NCBI GenBank assembly: GCA_964596165.1
Contig: CAZQTW010000021.1
Span: 19,674-83,673, forward strand
From: CAYUQT01 sp964596165
GTDB lineage: Bacteria; Planctomycetota; Phycisphaerae; UBA1845; JAFGLZ01
Length of the DNA stretch: 64,000 nt
Direction: 5' to 3'
Shown here: positions 1 through 8,730 of the stretch, piece after piece
Position numbering within the stretch: the stretch's first letter is position 1
Layout: every line of letters starts with the position of its first letter
Notes under the pieces: model-generated
Told to the model about the DNA's origin: nothing
Seen by the model: only the letters and a program-made list of their open reading frames with translations
The model's database searches: none
Program-made: the position numbers and the translations under genes

Positions 1-708
1 GAACATCGCGGCGATGAACGCCGTCATGGCCGACCTCGTGCGTGTCAGCACGAGGCCGTTCACCGTGAGGCCCGCCGTGACGACCAGCAGTCCCTGAGTC
101 AGGCGATGCCGGCTGAGCAGAAAGGTCATGCCGATAAGCGGCAGCATCGCGACGAAATGGACACCCAATTCCGGAGCGCGGTCGAAATCGGGACCACCGA
201 TGTTGTTCAATCGCCCGTCGACGAAGCTGCTCGGACCGGCGGTGTAGCTCGAATAGCCCAGATACAGGGTGCCCAGAATGAGCGACCACACCAAGACACG
301 ATAGGAACGGAGGTCCGTGACGATATGCGTGAGCAACATGACGAAGATGGCCACCTTGGTCATCTTGTCCAGGTGCTTGTAGCTGGTGGGGCAGGGCCCC
401 GCCCCCGTGACCATGCTGATCCACATGATGCCCACCAGGGCGAGGAACAGCAGTTCCTGCGAATGCCAGAAATGCTTGCCCCATTTTCCACGGTGCCAGT
501 TCAGGAAGAAGCCGACACCGAGCAAGACGGAGAGAAAGAAGCAGTATCGCTGCCCCATCCAGGCGATCGGCTGAGCCCACCACGCCATCTCCGGATAGGT
601 GAAATAGACTCCCAGATACCCTAGTACGCCAATCAGCGGGTATCGCAACGTGCCGATGCAAGCACCCACATACAACAGGATGAACAAGATGGTGGTTAGC
701 GGCAACAT
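1..708 (-). CDS. O-antigen ligase/polymerase-like membrane protein (partial, C-terminus beyond the window)
   Basis: This open frame starts with ATG at 708 and runs off the left edge, giving 236 residues of a multi-pass membrane protein. Hydrophobic stretches fall near residues 2-20, 24-40, 55-69, 85-103, 118-130, 138-150 and 186-203. Between the later helices lies a polar loop with NNIGGPDFDRAPELG, followed by a helix ending in RTRSAMTAF. This resembles the Wzy/WaaL family (O-antigen ligases and exosortase-associated O-glycosylation ligases), which polymerise lipid-linked glycans or transfer them on the outer face of the inner membrane. It overlaps the end of the GT4 gene upstream by 13 bases and closes a six-gene glycan operon, which supports the role. 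The family is inferred from topology and context. Polymerase and ligase cannot be told apart here. Confidence 0.6.
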   Translation of the reverse strand, partial: MLPLTTILFILLYVGACIGTLRYPLIGVLGYLGVYFTYPEMAWWAQPIAWMGQRYCFFLSVLLGVGFFLNWHRGKWGKHFWHSQELLFLALVGIMWISMVTGAGPCPTSYKHLDKMTKVAIFVMLLTHIVTDLRSYRVLVWSLILGTLYLGYSSYTAGPSSFVDGRLNNIGGPDFDRAPELGVHFVAMLPLIGMTFLLSRHRLTQGLLVVTAGLTVNGLVLTRTRSAMTAFIAAMF

Positions 709-1901
709 GGACTCTCACACCCATTCCTTATGGCCGCCGAATCCGTCGATAGTCCCGAATCGATCATCAGCCGATGAAGCACGCAGGTCCGATGGGCAAC
801 GGCATCCCACGTGAAACGACGCAAAACCCGTTCACGTGCCCGGCGTCCCATGGTCGCCGCCACCTCACGGTCGGCAAGCAGATAGAGCAAAGCCTCGGCG
901 ACCGCTGACGTACTCTCGCCGTCGACGCGTAGCCCCGTCACGCCGTCGATAACCGAAGACCCTGTGCCTCCGTCCCTTCCTGCCAGCACACACTTGCCGC
1001 TGGCCCCGGCCTCCAGGTAGACGATGCCGAACCCTTCCGTATCTCCCCGTATCTCGCGATTCGGCATGGCGAACACGTCGCAGGCGTCATACCAGTCGGG
1101 GAGTTGTTCGTCCGATACCTGGCCGAGGAAATGCACGCGGTCCGCAACCCCGCATTGGAACGCCAACCGGCGCAATCGGGGCTCATCATCACCGGTGCCA
1201 ATAAGGGCATATTGAACGGTCTCGATTTGACGAGAGATGATCGGCAGAGCCTCGATCACACGATCGAATCCCTTGCGTGCCTGGAGCCGGCCCACCGAGA
1301 GGATCAGCGGCTTCGATCCGATCGCGAGCACCTGGCGAGCGACTCTGCCGTTGGCCGACGGCCGGAATCGATCGGCTGCCACACCGGGGTGCACCACGGC
1401 GATTCGTCGGGGATCTGTCCCCAGTCGGGTCAACTGATCCTGTGTGAAGGCGCTGTTTGCCACGACGAGGTCGGCATGACGGTAGGCCCACCGCATCGCC
1501 GCTCGCTTGCCGGCTTCCCGCCAGCCGGTAATTTCCTCACCGTGGGCATAGATCATCACCGGAAGTCGGCAGAGCTTGCCTACCCACACGGCCACGAGCC
1601 CCTCGGGCAGAACCCGACCCGCGTGAACCGCCTCAAAACGACCGCCCATCGCCAGGCGAAGCGTGTGCCAGAAAAGGCGGGCGTAGATCGCCGTTGACTC
1701 CGGCTTCAGCCACCCGTATCGCCGCCAGGGCAGTCGATGAATCCGCCGTGGATACGAAGCGTCGAACACGTCGGCGCCGGGCGTTTCCGCTGCGATGATT
1801 TCGCTGTCGATCGCGTCCGGCGTGCGGTAGACATGGTCAAACCACACGGCCGTGCCGCCTCGAGTCGGACTGAACAGCTCGGTGACTACCAGTGCCCGCA
1901 T
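696..1901 (-). CDS. Glycosyltransferase family 4 (GT-B fold)
   Basis: A 401-residue retaining glycosyltransferase of the GT4/WaaG type, a cytoplasmic enzyme adding a sugar from an NDP-sugar to a growing glycan. The glycine-rich start (PTRGGTAVW, residues 12-20), the HGEE loop (120-123), the mid-protein SVGRLQARKGFD (202-213) and the C-terminal EGFGIVYLEAG (289-299), holding the E-x7-E pair that binds the nucleotide sugar, all match the family. Length is typical. Its start overlaps the methyltransferase gene by 16 bases and its end overlaps the ligase-like gene, so the three are probably translationally coupled. Donor and acceptor sugars cannot be read from sequence. Confidence 0.88.
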   Translation of the reverse strand: MRALVVTELFSPTRGGTAVWFDHVYRTPDAIDSEIIAAETPGADVFDASYPRRIHRLPWRRYGWLKPESTAIYARLFWHTLRLAMGGRFEAVHAGRVLPEGLVAVWVGKLCRLPVMIYAHGEEITGWREAGKRAAMRWAYRHADLVVANSAFTQDQLTRLGTDPRRIAVVHPGVAADRFRPSANGRVARQVLAIGSKPLILSVGRLQARKGFDRVIEALPIISRQIETVQYALIGTGDDEPRLRRLAFQCGVADRVHFLGQVSDEQLPDWYDACDVFAMPNREIRGDTEGFGIVYLEAGASGKCVLAGRDGGTGSSVIDGVTGLRVDGESTSAVAEALLYLLADREVAATMGRRARERVLRRFTWDAVAHRTCVLHRLMIDSGLSTDSAAIRNGCESPCCR

Positions 1902-2668
1902 TGCCGCACAACCCCCGTGAAGGTCTTCTCAAACAAGCCGCCGATGAAACCGCTTTCTCGGTAGTACCCCTGAATCAGCCATCGCAACGGCGGACAGTAG
2001 CGGAATCGACGATACTCCAGCATCGGATGGCTGTGCGCCCATTTCACCAGCCGAAGTCCGGCGTCGCCGCCCATGGATTCAAATCGTCGTTCATCGAAAC
2101 TCTGAAGGTGACCCGCGGGCGGAAACGATCTGCCGCAATGCGGGCACAGACTCTCTTGAACGCCCTCACGATAGGGCGTCGTGCAGATGACGTACCGGCG
2201 ACTGACCCGAGCCATCTCCCGAAGCGCCGTTTCGGGCTCAGGCAGATGCTCCAGGACCTCGACGCACGTCACGAGATCGAATTGCCCGTTCTTGAAGGGC
2301 AGGCGGCAGACGTCCGCCTGAGTCAAATCCAGAGTGCGGTAGCGGGCCCGGGCATAGGCGATCCGACTTGCCGCCAAGTCAAGGCCGACCACCGACCGGA
2401 ATGCGCGACGAGCCAGCTGCTCGCACAAATACCCATCGCCGCAACCCACGTCGAGGACCGCCGGCCCCACCCCGGGCGGAATCAAGCGAAAGACCAACCT
2501 CACCCTCACCAATTCGATGGGATCGAACTCGGGTACGTGCCGGAATCGCCGACCGCCGTCCTCGTAGTAGGCCCGCAGGTCCAAGCCGGGATTCTCCCCT
2601 CTTGGCGTAAGCTTCCCGGCCGACCTTGCCATCACGTCTCCGGGTTGAACTCCCAGCGCGGGACGCAT
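1886..2668 (-). CDS. Class I SAM-dependent methyltransferase with a CxxC metal-binding loop
   Basis: 260 residues. The SAM-binding motif I VLDVGCGDGY sits at 71-80, with the acidic end of strand beta-2 at GLDLA (about 95-99) and a motif IV-like DLVTCVEVLEHL near 131-142, typical of methyltransferase_11/25 enzymes. An unusual CPHCGRSFPPAGH segment (175-187) could bind zinc through CxxC and nearby His. A clear ribosome site (GAGGAG, 7 bases before ATG) supports the start at 2668. Lying between two glycosyltransferases, it probably methylates a sugar or lipid carrier in the same surface-glycan pathway. That substrate is inference only. Confidence 0.85.
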   Translation of the reverse strand: MRPALGVQPGDVMARSAGKLTPRGENPGLDLRAYYEDGGRRFRHVPEFDPIELVRVRLVFRLIPPGVGPAVLDVGCGDGYLCEQLARRAFRSVVGLDLAASRIAYARARYRTLDLTQADVCRLPFKNGQFDLVTCVEVLEHLPEPETALREMARVSRRYVICTTPYREGVQESLCPHCGRSFPPAGHLQSFDERRFESMGGDAGLRLVKWAHSHPMLEYRRFRYCPPLRWLIQGYYRESGFIGGLFEKTFTGVVRQCGHW

Positions 2669-2678
2669 AAGGGTCTCC

Positions 2679-3920
2679 TCACTTCCGGCCCGCCGTCATC
2701 AACGAGGCCCCGTCCGACGCTCGACTCGTCCGCCTCGGATGCGTCTCGAGAACGCTCTGGTAGAGTCGCTCGATGAGCCGACTATGCTGTTGCAGGTTGA
2801 ATTTGGATTCGGCCAACGCCCTTGCCGCCCGTCCCATGGCCTCGCGTCTCGCCGGGTCCGTCAGGAGTGTCAGCATGGCCGCTGCCAACGCCTCCGGATT
2901 TGCCGGCGGCACCATCAGAGCGGTTTCATTCGGAATGGCGGCTTCGTCCGCTCCCGGCGTGTCCGCCAATATCATGGCTCGACCGCACGCCGCCGCCTCA
3001 ATGGCGCATCGAGGAAACCCCACGGAGCGCACAAGCTGATCCTCGTCGGCCGGACTCACCGAAATGGCTCGCGAAGGCCACACTACGATGTCGCTTGCCT
3101 GGAACACCAGAGCCACGTTTTCCAAGGCGCCGTGGATCCGCACCCGGCCGGTGAGCCCCAGGTGTTGAATCCGCTCGCCGAGCGCGCGGACGATCCGTCC
3201 GTCGGCCGTGAGATCGCGACCTACCAGGTGGAATTCCGTCCGTCCGTCGAACCGTCGACACACCTCGGCGGCCGCTTCGACGAACAGATCCTGCCCTTTC
3301 AGCGGAGAGAGATTGCTGACCACCGTTACGGCCAGCGCATCGGGCGACCAACCCAGTTGAACCTTGGCGTCTCGCGCGTCCTCGGTGGGTCGGAAACGCC
3401 GCGTGTCCACCGCGTTGGGGACGATCACGGCCGGGATTCCCGCAAACGACTCGGGCAGGAGCGACTGCGTATACTCCGCCATTGCCCGACTGTTGAAGAC
3501 GATTGCCGCCGGCCGGCTCAAGCCGAACGACCAAGCCAACTCCTCCGGGGTGGGGGCCATTCGAACATGGCACACCGCCGGCACCCCCGCAAGTCTCGCG
3601 CTCCAGCCCACCACGCGAAAGCCCGCCACGTCGTTGACGTGCACCAGATCGACGTGTCGACGGCGTAGAAGCAGGCGGAACCACACCCCCCACGAAAGCT
3701 GCGAACCGACCCAGATACCTCGGCCCGCGTAGGACGGCGGCCACTGACATTCGAACCCCTGCTCCACCACCCAGTCACGGATCGGACCGTTGGGCGGACA
3801 GGCCACCACGAGATCGAAATGCTCTCGGTCCAGCCCGGAAATCAAGTGCATGAAGCTCCGGCCCGATCCGCCGATACGGGCATCGCTCTCGACGAGCAGG
3901 ATTCGGTGGCGCGGACTCAT
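2679..3920 (-). CDS. Glycosyltransferase family 4 (GT-B fold)
   Basis: 413 residues with a GT4 layout: N-terminal Rossmann domain with a glycine-rich loop (ARIGGSGRSFM, 14-24), linker VPNAVDTRRFRP (167-178), start of the C-terminal domain at NLSPLKGQDLFVEAA (203-217), and GFPRCAIEAAACG (301-313), where the first Glu of the usual E-x7-E is replaced by the GFPR loop. The gene starts with the ATGA overlap shared with the stop of the upstream GT2 gene. It should transfer a sugar onto the glycan made by this operon. Specificity unknown. Confidence 0.87.
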   Translation of the reverse strand: MSPRHRILLVESDARIGGSGRSFMHLISGLDREHFDLVVACPPNGPIRDWVVEQGFECQWPPSYAGRGIWVGSQLSWGVWFRLLLRRRHVDLVHVNDVAGFRVVGWSARLAGVPAVCHVRMAPTPEELAWSFGLSRPAAIVFNSRAMAEYTQSLLPESFAGIPAVIVPNAVDTRRFRPTEDARDAKVQLGWSPDALAVTVVSNLSPLKGQDLFVEAAAEVCRRFDGRTEFHLVGRDLTADGRIVRALGERIQHLGLTGRVRIHGALENVALVFQASDIVVWPSRAISVSPADEDQLVRSVGFPRCAIEAAACGRAMILADTPGADEAAIPNETALMVPPANPEALAAAMLTLLTDPARREAMGRAARALAESKFNLQQHSRLIERLYQSVLETHPRRTSRASDGASLMTAGRK

Positions 3921-4855
3921 GTCATCGACCCTCTCGCCATCGCCAGCATTGCCGACAGCGCCGCCTTATCCGGCCGTGTGAGCCACGATCGACACGCCGC
4001 CCTGAAACCGTCCCATCGCCGCCCTTGCCGTGCGAGAATCGCGGAGTGGTCCAGATAGGCCCGACTCAGGGGCTCGGCCACCGCGCGTCGAACCGCCCGA
4101 TCGCATCGCCGCAACCACCGGCGAAGATCGCGATACGCCCGTATGGTCTCTCGTTGTGACTTCTCGACGTCCGTTCGGACCGCACTGCCGGTGCGACGGT
4201 AGTAGGCCGCCACCGGTTCGCAGACCGCCGCGAACTTCCTCGACGCCGCCACGGCCCGCATGACCAGATGGACGTCTTCGGCCACATGGAGCGCTCCACT
4301 AAAGCCGGCCACGCGTTCGAACAACGACCGCTTCAGCATCATCGTGATGGTGGCCCCGAAGCCGTGACGGATGAACGAGGGGACGTCTTCTCGCGTGAAC
4401 ACGATTTGGTCCCATGTATTGGCTTGGGCCAATCGCCACATCAGCCATTCGTTCTTCTGAAATCCGGTCCCGTCTTGTCGCCCGTTCTCGTCGATGTAGT
4501 GGTAGTTCCCGGATACGAGGTCGATCTCCTCATCGGACGCCGCCAGCGCCACCTGACGGTCCAACTTGCTCGGATACCACACGTCGTCCGCATCCAGCCA
4601 GGCCAGGAACTCCCCGCGGGCGACGGCGGCCCCATGATTTCGAGCATCGCCCGGTCCCACGTGAGGCGTCGAAACGAGCCGAATCCGCCCGCCATAGGCG
4701 CGCGCAACGTCGGCCGTGCCGTCGGTGGATCCGTCGTCGACGATGATGAGCTCCCAATCGCCATAGGTCTGCGCGAAGACGCTCTCCACCGCGCGCGAAA
4801 GCGTACCGACCGCGTTGTAGGCGGGAATAACCACGCTGACATGCGGACAGGTCAT
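3917..4855 (-). CDS. Glycosyltransferase family 2 (GT-A fold)
   Basis: 312 residues. The start was set at ATG 4855 because it overlaps the upstream stop as ATGA and begins exactly where the family begins (VSVVIPAYN). DDGSTDGT at 40-47 and the DxD-type LDADD at 87-91 bind the nucleotide sugar and metal. The later HVAEDVHLVMR holds the catalytic ED pair of inverting GT2 enzymes. It is a close paralogue of the next gene upstream: the motifs fall at identical positions, so the pair looks like a tandem duplication. The C-terminal 70 residues are Arg-rich and probably membrane-associated. Confidence 0.88.
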   Translation of the reverse strand: MTCPHVSVVIPAYNAVGTLSRAVESVFAQTYGDWELIIVDDGSTDGTADVARAYGGRIRLVSTPHVGPGDARNHGAAVARGEFLAWLDADDVWYPSKLDRQVALAASDEEIDLVSGNYHYIDENGRQDGTGFQKNEWLMWRLAQANTWDQIVFTREDVPSFIRHGFGATITMMLKRSLFERVAGFSGALHVAEDVHLVMRAVAASRKFAAVCEPVAAYYRRTGSAVRTDVEKSQRETIRAYRDLRRWLRRCDRAVRRAVAEPLSRAYLDHSAILARQGRRWDGFRAACRSWLTRPDKAALSAMLAMARGSMT

Positions 4856-5841
4856 GCCATCACCCCGAATAGGAAGTCCTGGACGGGGTCTGCTTCCGAA
4901 GGGCTCGGCTCCGACCGGATCGGACGGTTTACCGACACAACCGTCCGCAACGTCCTCCAGCTCAGGCGCTCGCCGAACGCCCGTCCGGCGGCCAGGGTGG
5001 CGGAGAACCGGCGGCGTTGACGGGCCAGGAGATAGGCCAGATCGGTTCGCGTTCGGGTGATTTCCTCTCGGATCGCGCGAACCATACCGCGCGGCAACCG
5101 ATGATGACGGACGAGATCCGACAACACCTCGAGCGTCACGCGGTGGCGCTCCTCCGCATCCCGGTGTGAGGCCGAGCTCCGTCTGTTGCGATAGGCCGCA
5201 CCGGGACGGCAAACGGCGCCGAAGCATCGCGCCTGCGCCACCAATCGATACATCAGGTGAATGTCTTCGGCCACATGGAATCGCTCATCCATCCCGCCGA
5301 TTCGACGGAACGTGTCTGTCCGGACGAGCATGGTCGACATGATGCCGAATCGGTGCCGGGCGTAGGCCTCGGCCGCCTCCGGGCCGAAGACGATCGTTCT
5401 GGGTCCGTTCTCGTCCGCCCGGCCACCCACCATTGGATGATCCGCAAATGCCTCGCCGGACAACCGACCCGTCTCTTCCACCGTGTGATAGTTGCTCATG
5501 ACAAAGTCGATCGAATCCGTCAGCAGTGCCAGGCCGAGTTGATCGCGAAGCTTGTGCGGATACCAGAAGTCGTCCGCGTCGAGGAAGGCCAGCCACTCTC
5601 CGCGGGCGAGCGACGCACCGTAGTTCCTCGCCGCTGCCACGCCACGGTGCGGTTGATGAACGGACCGGATAGACCCGCTGTAGGCCGCCAGACGACAGGC
5701 CGTCCCGTCCGTCGAGCCGTCGTCCACCACGATGATCTCGCGATTGTCAACGGATTGTTCGAGGACGCTCTCGATGGCGTGGCCCACATACGGGGCCGCG
5801 TTGTACGCCGGGATGATCACACTGACGGTCACGTTGGCCAT
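4852..5841 (-). CDS. Glycosyltransferase family 2 (GT-A fold), first gene of the glycan operon
   Basis: 329 residues from ATG 5841, preceded by GAGGTGAGCCG, a good ribosome site; further upstream the frame is open but not protein-like. Family features are VSVIIPAYNAAPYVG (6-20), DDGSTDGT (40-47), FLDADDFWYP (86-95) and HVAEDIHLMYR (catalytic ED). It is a paralogue of the following gene and overlaps it by ATGA. As the first of six coupled genes it probably carries the operon promoter in the 266 bases before it, where I see no convincing -35/-10 pair. Sugar specificity unknown. Confidence 0.88.
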   Translation of the reverse strand: MANVTVSVIIPAYNAAPYVGHAIESVLEQSVDNREIIVVDDGSTDGTACRLAAYSGSIRSVHQPHRGVAAARNYGASLARGEWLAFLDADDFWYPHKLRDQLGLALLTDSIDFVMSNYHTVEETGRLSGEAFADHPMVGGRADENGPRTIVFGPEAAEAYARHRFGIMSTMLVRTDTFRRIGGMDERFHVAEDIHLMYRLVAQARCFGAVCRPGAAYRNRRSSASHRDAEERHRVTLEVLSDLVRHHRLPRGMVRAIREEITRTRTDLAYLLARQRRRFSATLAAGRAFGERLSWRTLRTVVSVNRPIRSEPSPSEADPVQDFLFGVMA

Positions 5842-6107
5842 CGGCTCACCTCGTAGTACCGGACACGTGTGCCCCTGCCGCTCTCTCGCCATCCCATATA
5901 TCGGACCGTAAGCCGGGCATGTTGAGATAAGACTCGACGTGCGGCGGCTGACCTTGCACCTGCTTTCCAAACAGGTTAGGTTCGCAGCCGTCCCAATTCG
6001 CGCCAAAGTCGACTGTTGTTAGCTAATTAGTGGGCATGGTTGGATGGCAGTGTTGAGAGGTGGGCACTTGGTGCCTTGGGGGAGTCGCTTAGGCCTGCGG
6101 ACTTCTA

Positions 6108-6854
6108 TCAGGACTCGGCCCACAGAGCCACAGCGGTGGACATGTATGGTCTCTTCGCTCGGAAGGCGTTACTCCAGGTCAACATGACGATGGATCCGTC
6201 GTCCAGCTCTACGAATTTCCCGTCGCCGAAAGCGCCAGGCGACCTGTCTGATCAGCGGCGATTGGAAAGGCCGCTGAGAGGCTCCTTCCCCCGTCGACGG
6301 AAAGACTGCCATACATGGCCTGAGGCCCCTGGGGTACCGTCACCTCGATGGGCAGCAGCAGGGAACCGCACGAGATCACCAGCGGGCGGCTGCCGCAATA
6401 GCGATTCGAGGGCAAAGCCGGGATTCCCATCTTGCGAGCGGGGGACCAGGAACAACCGCCGTCGATGGTGGTGGCCACCCACATCCGCTGCCGAAGCGCC
6501 CGACCTTCTTCGCTGAAGATGTACACGTCCGGCTTTTGGGCCTCGACCGTGGTGAAGAACGCCAGCACACTGCCGTCCGCCGCTTCGACTACAACGCCCG
6601 TGTGAACGGACTCGGGATGCTCGCCTTTCATACCGTCGTAGGTGGTGGTGGGCGCCGACCACGTTCGCCCCGCGTCCGAAGACCGCTGCAGCAGCAGGAT
6701 GCCGTCGCGTGCGTGTTTGGCCGAGCCTTTGATAGACACACAGGAGATCGCCACGACGCGTCAATGTCGAAGCGGGGTACACGCAGACCGACGTTTCCTG
6801 CCGGGATCCGACATTCGGCGAAACGACCACGTCGTGGATGACCTCAACCTTCAT
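6108..6854 (-). pseudogene. Sialidase-like (BNR/Asp-box) protein broken by two compensating frameshifts
   Basis: Three consecutive frame segments give one coherent BNR-type sequence. From ATG 6854 the first frame reads to GDLLCVYQ. It then shifts at the run TTT 6728-6730 (one base too many) into KHARDGILLLQRSSDAGRTW and onward through ATTIDGGCSWSP, an Asp-box-like S/T-x-D-x-G-x-x-W pair. Near 6222 it shifts back to the original frame as FGDGKFVELDDGSIVML and stops at 6108. Intact, it would be about 249 residues, shorter than usual neuraminidase-like proteins (about 350), so the C-terminus may also be lost. It lies 26 bases after the phosphotriesterase-family gene and was probably in its operon. 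Either a true pseudogene or two indel errors in the assembly. Confidence 0.7.
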
Positions 6855-6880
6855 GTTCCAACCCCGGAATTCGGACTCGA

Positions 6881-7885
6881 TCAGCTCAGCGTCAAGAGCC
6901 GGCGAGGTCCGACGACCAGCATCGATTGGATCTGCTCTTCCGTAATACCGCGGGATCGAAGGCGGGGGAGAAACGACGTCCACACGTAGTCGTACCCCCG
7001 GCCTCCATTCACATGGAGCTGGGACTGACGGCACGTGTCGGTACCCAGGAGGACCTGCCGCTCGTATCCCAGCTTGATCAGAGCGGCAACGCGGTCGGCG
7101 CGGACATCGTCCGGGGCCAAGTCGGTCCAGCCGATCAGGTCGAATGCGCAGAAGGCGCCTCGCTCGAGAATCGGCAGGTAGTAGTCCAGGTCTTCCCCGA
7201 GATCCGCGCGCCACTCGGCATCGCAGTGGCCAATGCAGACGCGACGCGGGTCCGCACCGGCCTGCTCCAAGAGCCGCAACTGGGCGTGCCCGCCCCTGCC
7301 CAGCGATGCGTGGGTGATGATGCCGGCGCCGCTCCTGCGTTGGGCCTGAGCCGCCGCCGTAAACAAGACGACCTCGGCATCGTTTAGGCGATAGTCCCGG
7401 GCGTTGCCCCCGGGTGCGTTGTGGCCGGCGATCTCACCGATGACGCCGGCACGCACGCCGCGATCCCCTTCTTCGATCTGACGCACGAAGTAATCGGCCA
7501 GGCGATCGGCCTTGGGCGGTGTGCCCGCCACGGACCGGACCCATGGCGGGTAGGTTGATTCCACATAGAGCGCGATGCCGGAAACGATCGCAACGCCCGA
7601 CGCTTCGCTAATCGCACGCAAGTGGATGGGATCGCGGCCCACACCCTCCGGTGTCACCTCAATGATCGTCCGTCCGCCTGCCGCGCGGAAGTACCGCAGT
7701 TCCTCGACGGTTCGGGCCGCGTCTGTCAGGACGTTGTCCGGCTTACCGGAGTGAACCGACAGGTCGGAGTACAGGTGCTCGTGGGCCAGCGTCGGACCCA
7801 CCCGGCCCGGCTCAAGAGGCCCCGTGACCGTCACGATGGCGTCCTGCTTTTTTGTTTCCGAATCGCGAGCCGACATCGGACTCAT
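6881..7885 (-). CDS. Phosphotriesterase-family metal-dependent hydrolase (amidohydrolase superfamily)
   Basis: 334 residues if ATG 7885 is used (7876 is also possible). The frame is open up to 7954, but that start lies inside a hairpin. Binuclear metal-site ligands are visible: HEH at 35-37, the bridging Glu in VIGEIAGH (E151, where some members have carboxylated Lys), H192 in THAS, H220 in IGHCD and D283 in LGTDTCR. This set is that of PTE-like lactonases and carboxyl-ester hydrolases rather than true phosphotriesterases. The location next to a sialidase-like gene suggests sugar lactone or ester hydrolysis, which is inference. Cytoplasmic; no signal peptide. Confidence 0.85.
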   Translation of the reverse strand: MSPMSARDSETKKQDAIVTVTGPLEPGRVGPTLAHEHLYSDLSVHSGKPDNVLTDAARTVEELRYFRAAGGRTIIEVTPEGVGRDPIHLRAISEASGVAIVSGIALYVESTYPPWVRSVAGTPPKADRLADYFVRQIEEGDRGVRAGVIGEIAGHNAPGGNARDYRLNDAEVVLFTAAAQAQRRSGAGIITHASLGRGGHAQLRLLEQAGADPRRVCIGHCDAEWRADLGEDLDYYLPILERGAFCAFDLIGWTDLAPDDVRADRVAALIKLGYERQVLLGTDTCRQSQLHVNGGRGYDYVWTSFLPRLRSRGITEEQIQSMLVVGPRRLLTLS

Positions 7886-7920
7886 CCGCTGGTTGGTGCG
7901 ACGGCGATCCGCCCGAGCAA

Positions 7921-7947
7921 GCCCACCTCCATCCGATGAAGGTGGGC
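7921..7947 (-). terminator. Hairpin between the secreted unknown and the phosphotriesterase-family gene
   Basis: GCCCACCT (7921-7928) pairs perfectly with AGGTGGGC (7940-7947) around an 11-base loop. It sits in the 88 bases between two minus-strand genes. No T-run follows, so it may be a weak terminator or an mRNA-processing or stability element. It argues against the longest possible start of the downstream gene. Confidence 0.4.
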
Positions 7948-7973
7948 CGGGCATAAGGACACAGGGGAGGGTG

Positions 7974-8594
7974 CTACTTCAGATTCCCCAGGTCGTGCAC
8001 GACCAGGACCTTGCGGAGAAGGAGGTGGTTTGCTCCTCGATACTCGGTCACCTCGCCGCTGACACGGAATCGCACCGGACGCGTGCCGTTGGCGGACTGA
8101 ATTTCCATCGTCTCGAGGTCCTTGTTGGGCAGGATCTGGAGGGGCGGTTCCCTAAGGACCTTGGCTTCACTCTCAAAGACGAAGTACCAGCCGTTCTGCC
8201 GACGCACGATGCGGCCGACGCGATCGGCGATGGTGGTTCCATCGGGCAGAAGAGGCTGGTCCTGACGAGACGGACTCACGGAGGGTTCCGTGGCGGCAAC
8301 GGGGGGTTGGCCTTCCACCCTCTCGGTGGGTCGGCTCGGCATGATGGCCGGCCGCGCCTGCTGCTTCTTCATTAGCTCCTGCAAGATCTCCGCGGCCGAA
8401 GGTTGTCGCGGTGGCTCGACGATCGGTTCCTCCTTGGTTTGGGAGGACTTCGTGGCCGCGGACTCGGCCTTCAAGGGCCCCGCCGCGCCGTAGAGGGAAA
8501 GCAGGAGAGCCACACAGAGCGTGGAGACTCCGACACGGGCAATAGCGGCACGTTTGTGTCGATGTGCGGTGGGCGTACGGTGGCGAATTCTCAT
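7974..8594 (-). CDS. Secreted protein of unknown function
   Basis: 206 residues from ATG 8594, preceded by GGAG nine bases upstream; an ATG at 8609 is possible but has no ribosome site. The N-terminus has basic residues (HRHKR) followed by a hydrophobic segment (VGVSTLCVALLLSLYGAAG) and then KAES, so it is probably exported. Residues 35-110 are Pro/Glu/Gln-rich and low in complexity. The C-terminal 90 residues look folded: GWYFVFESEAKVL, then PNKDLETMEI, RFRVSGEVTEYRGANHLLL and RKVLVVHDLGNL, a beta-rich pattern that could be an OB-like or small barrel domain. I do not recognise the family. It is divergent from the PFOR gene. Confidence 0.7.
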   Translation of the reverse strand: MRIRHRTPTAHRHKRAAIARVGVSTLCVALLLSLYGAAGPLKAESAATKSSQTKEEPIVEPPRQPSAAEILQELMKKQQARPAIMPSRPTERVEGQPPVAATEPSVSPSRQDQPLLPDGTTIADRVGRIVRRQNGWYFVFESEAKVLREPPLQILPNKDLETMEIQSANGTRPVRFRVSGEVTEYRGANHLLLRKVLVVHDLGNLK

Positions 8595-8618
8595 ACGGTC
8601 TATCTCCATTTGGGGGTT

Positions 8619-8646
8619 TTGCTCTTCAATTCGATTGCGTTATAAT
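8619..8646 (+). promoter_or_regulatory. Putative sigma-70 promoter of the PFOR gene
   Basis: A perfect TATAAT at 8641-8646 lies 16 bases after TTGCTC (8619-8624, a weak -35). Transcription would start near 8653 and leave a leader of about 78 bases ending in AAGGAG, 10 bases before the ATG at 8731. Confidence 0.5.
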
Positions 8647-8730
8647 ACCAAATTCTACCGTGTCTTTGGGAGGCGATAGAGGGTCCGAACAACGGGCCAT
8701 TGTCCTTAATTATACAAGGAGCTGAGATAC

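Noticed and set aside
6222..6730. Programmed frameshifting in the sialidase-like gene
   Set aside because: No slippery heptamer or downstream structure is evident at either site; decay or assembly error is more likely.
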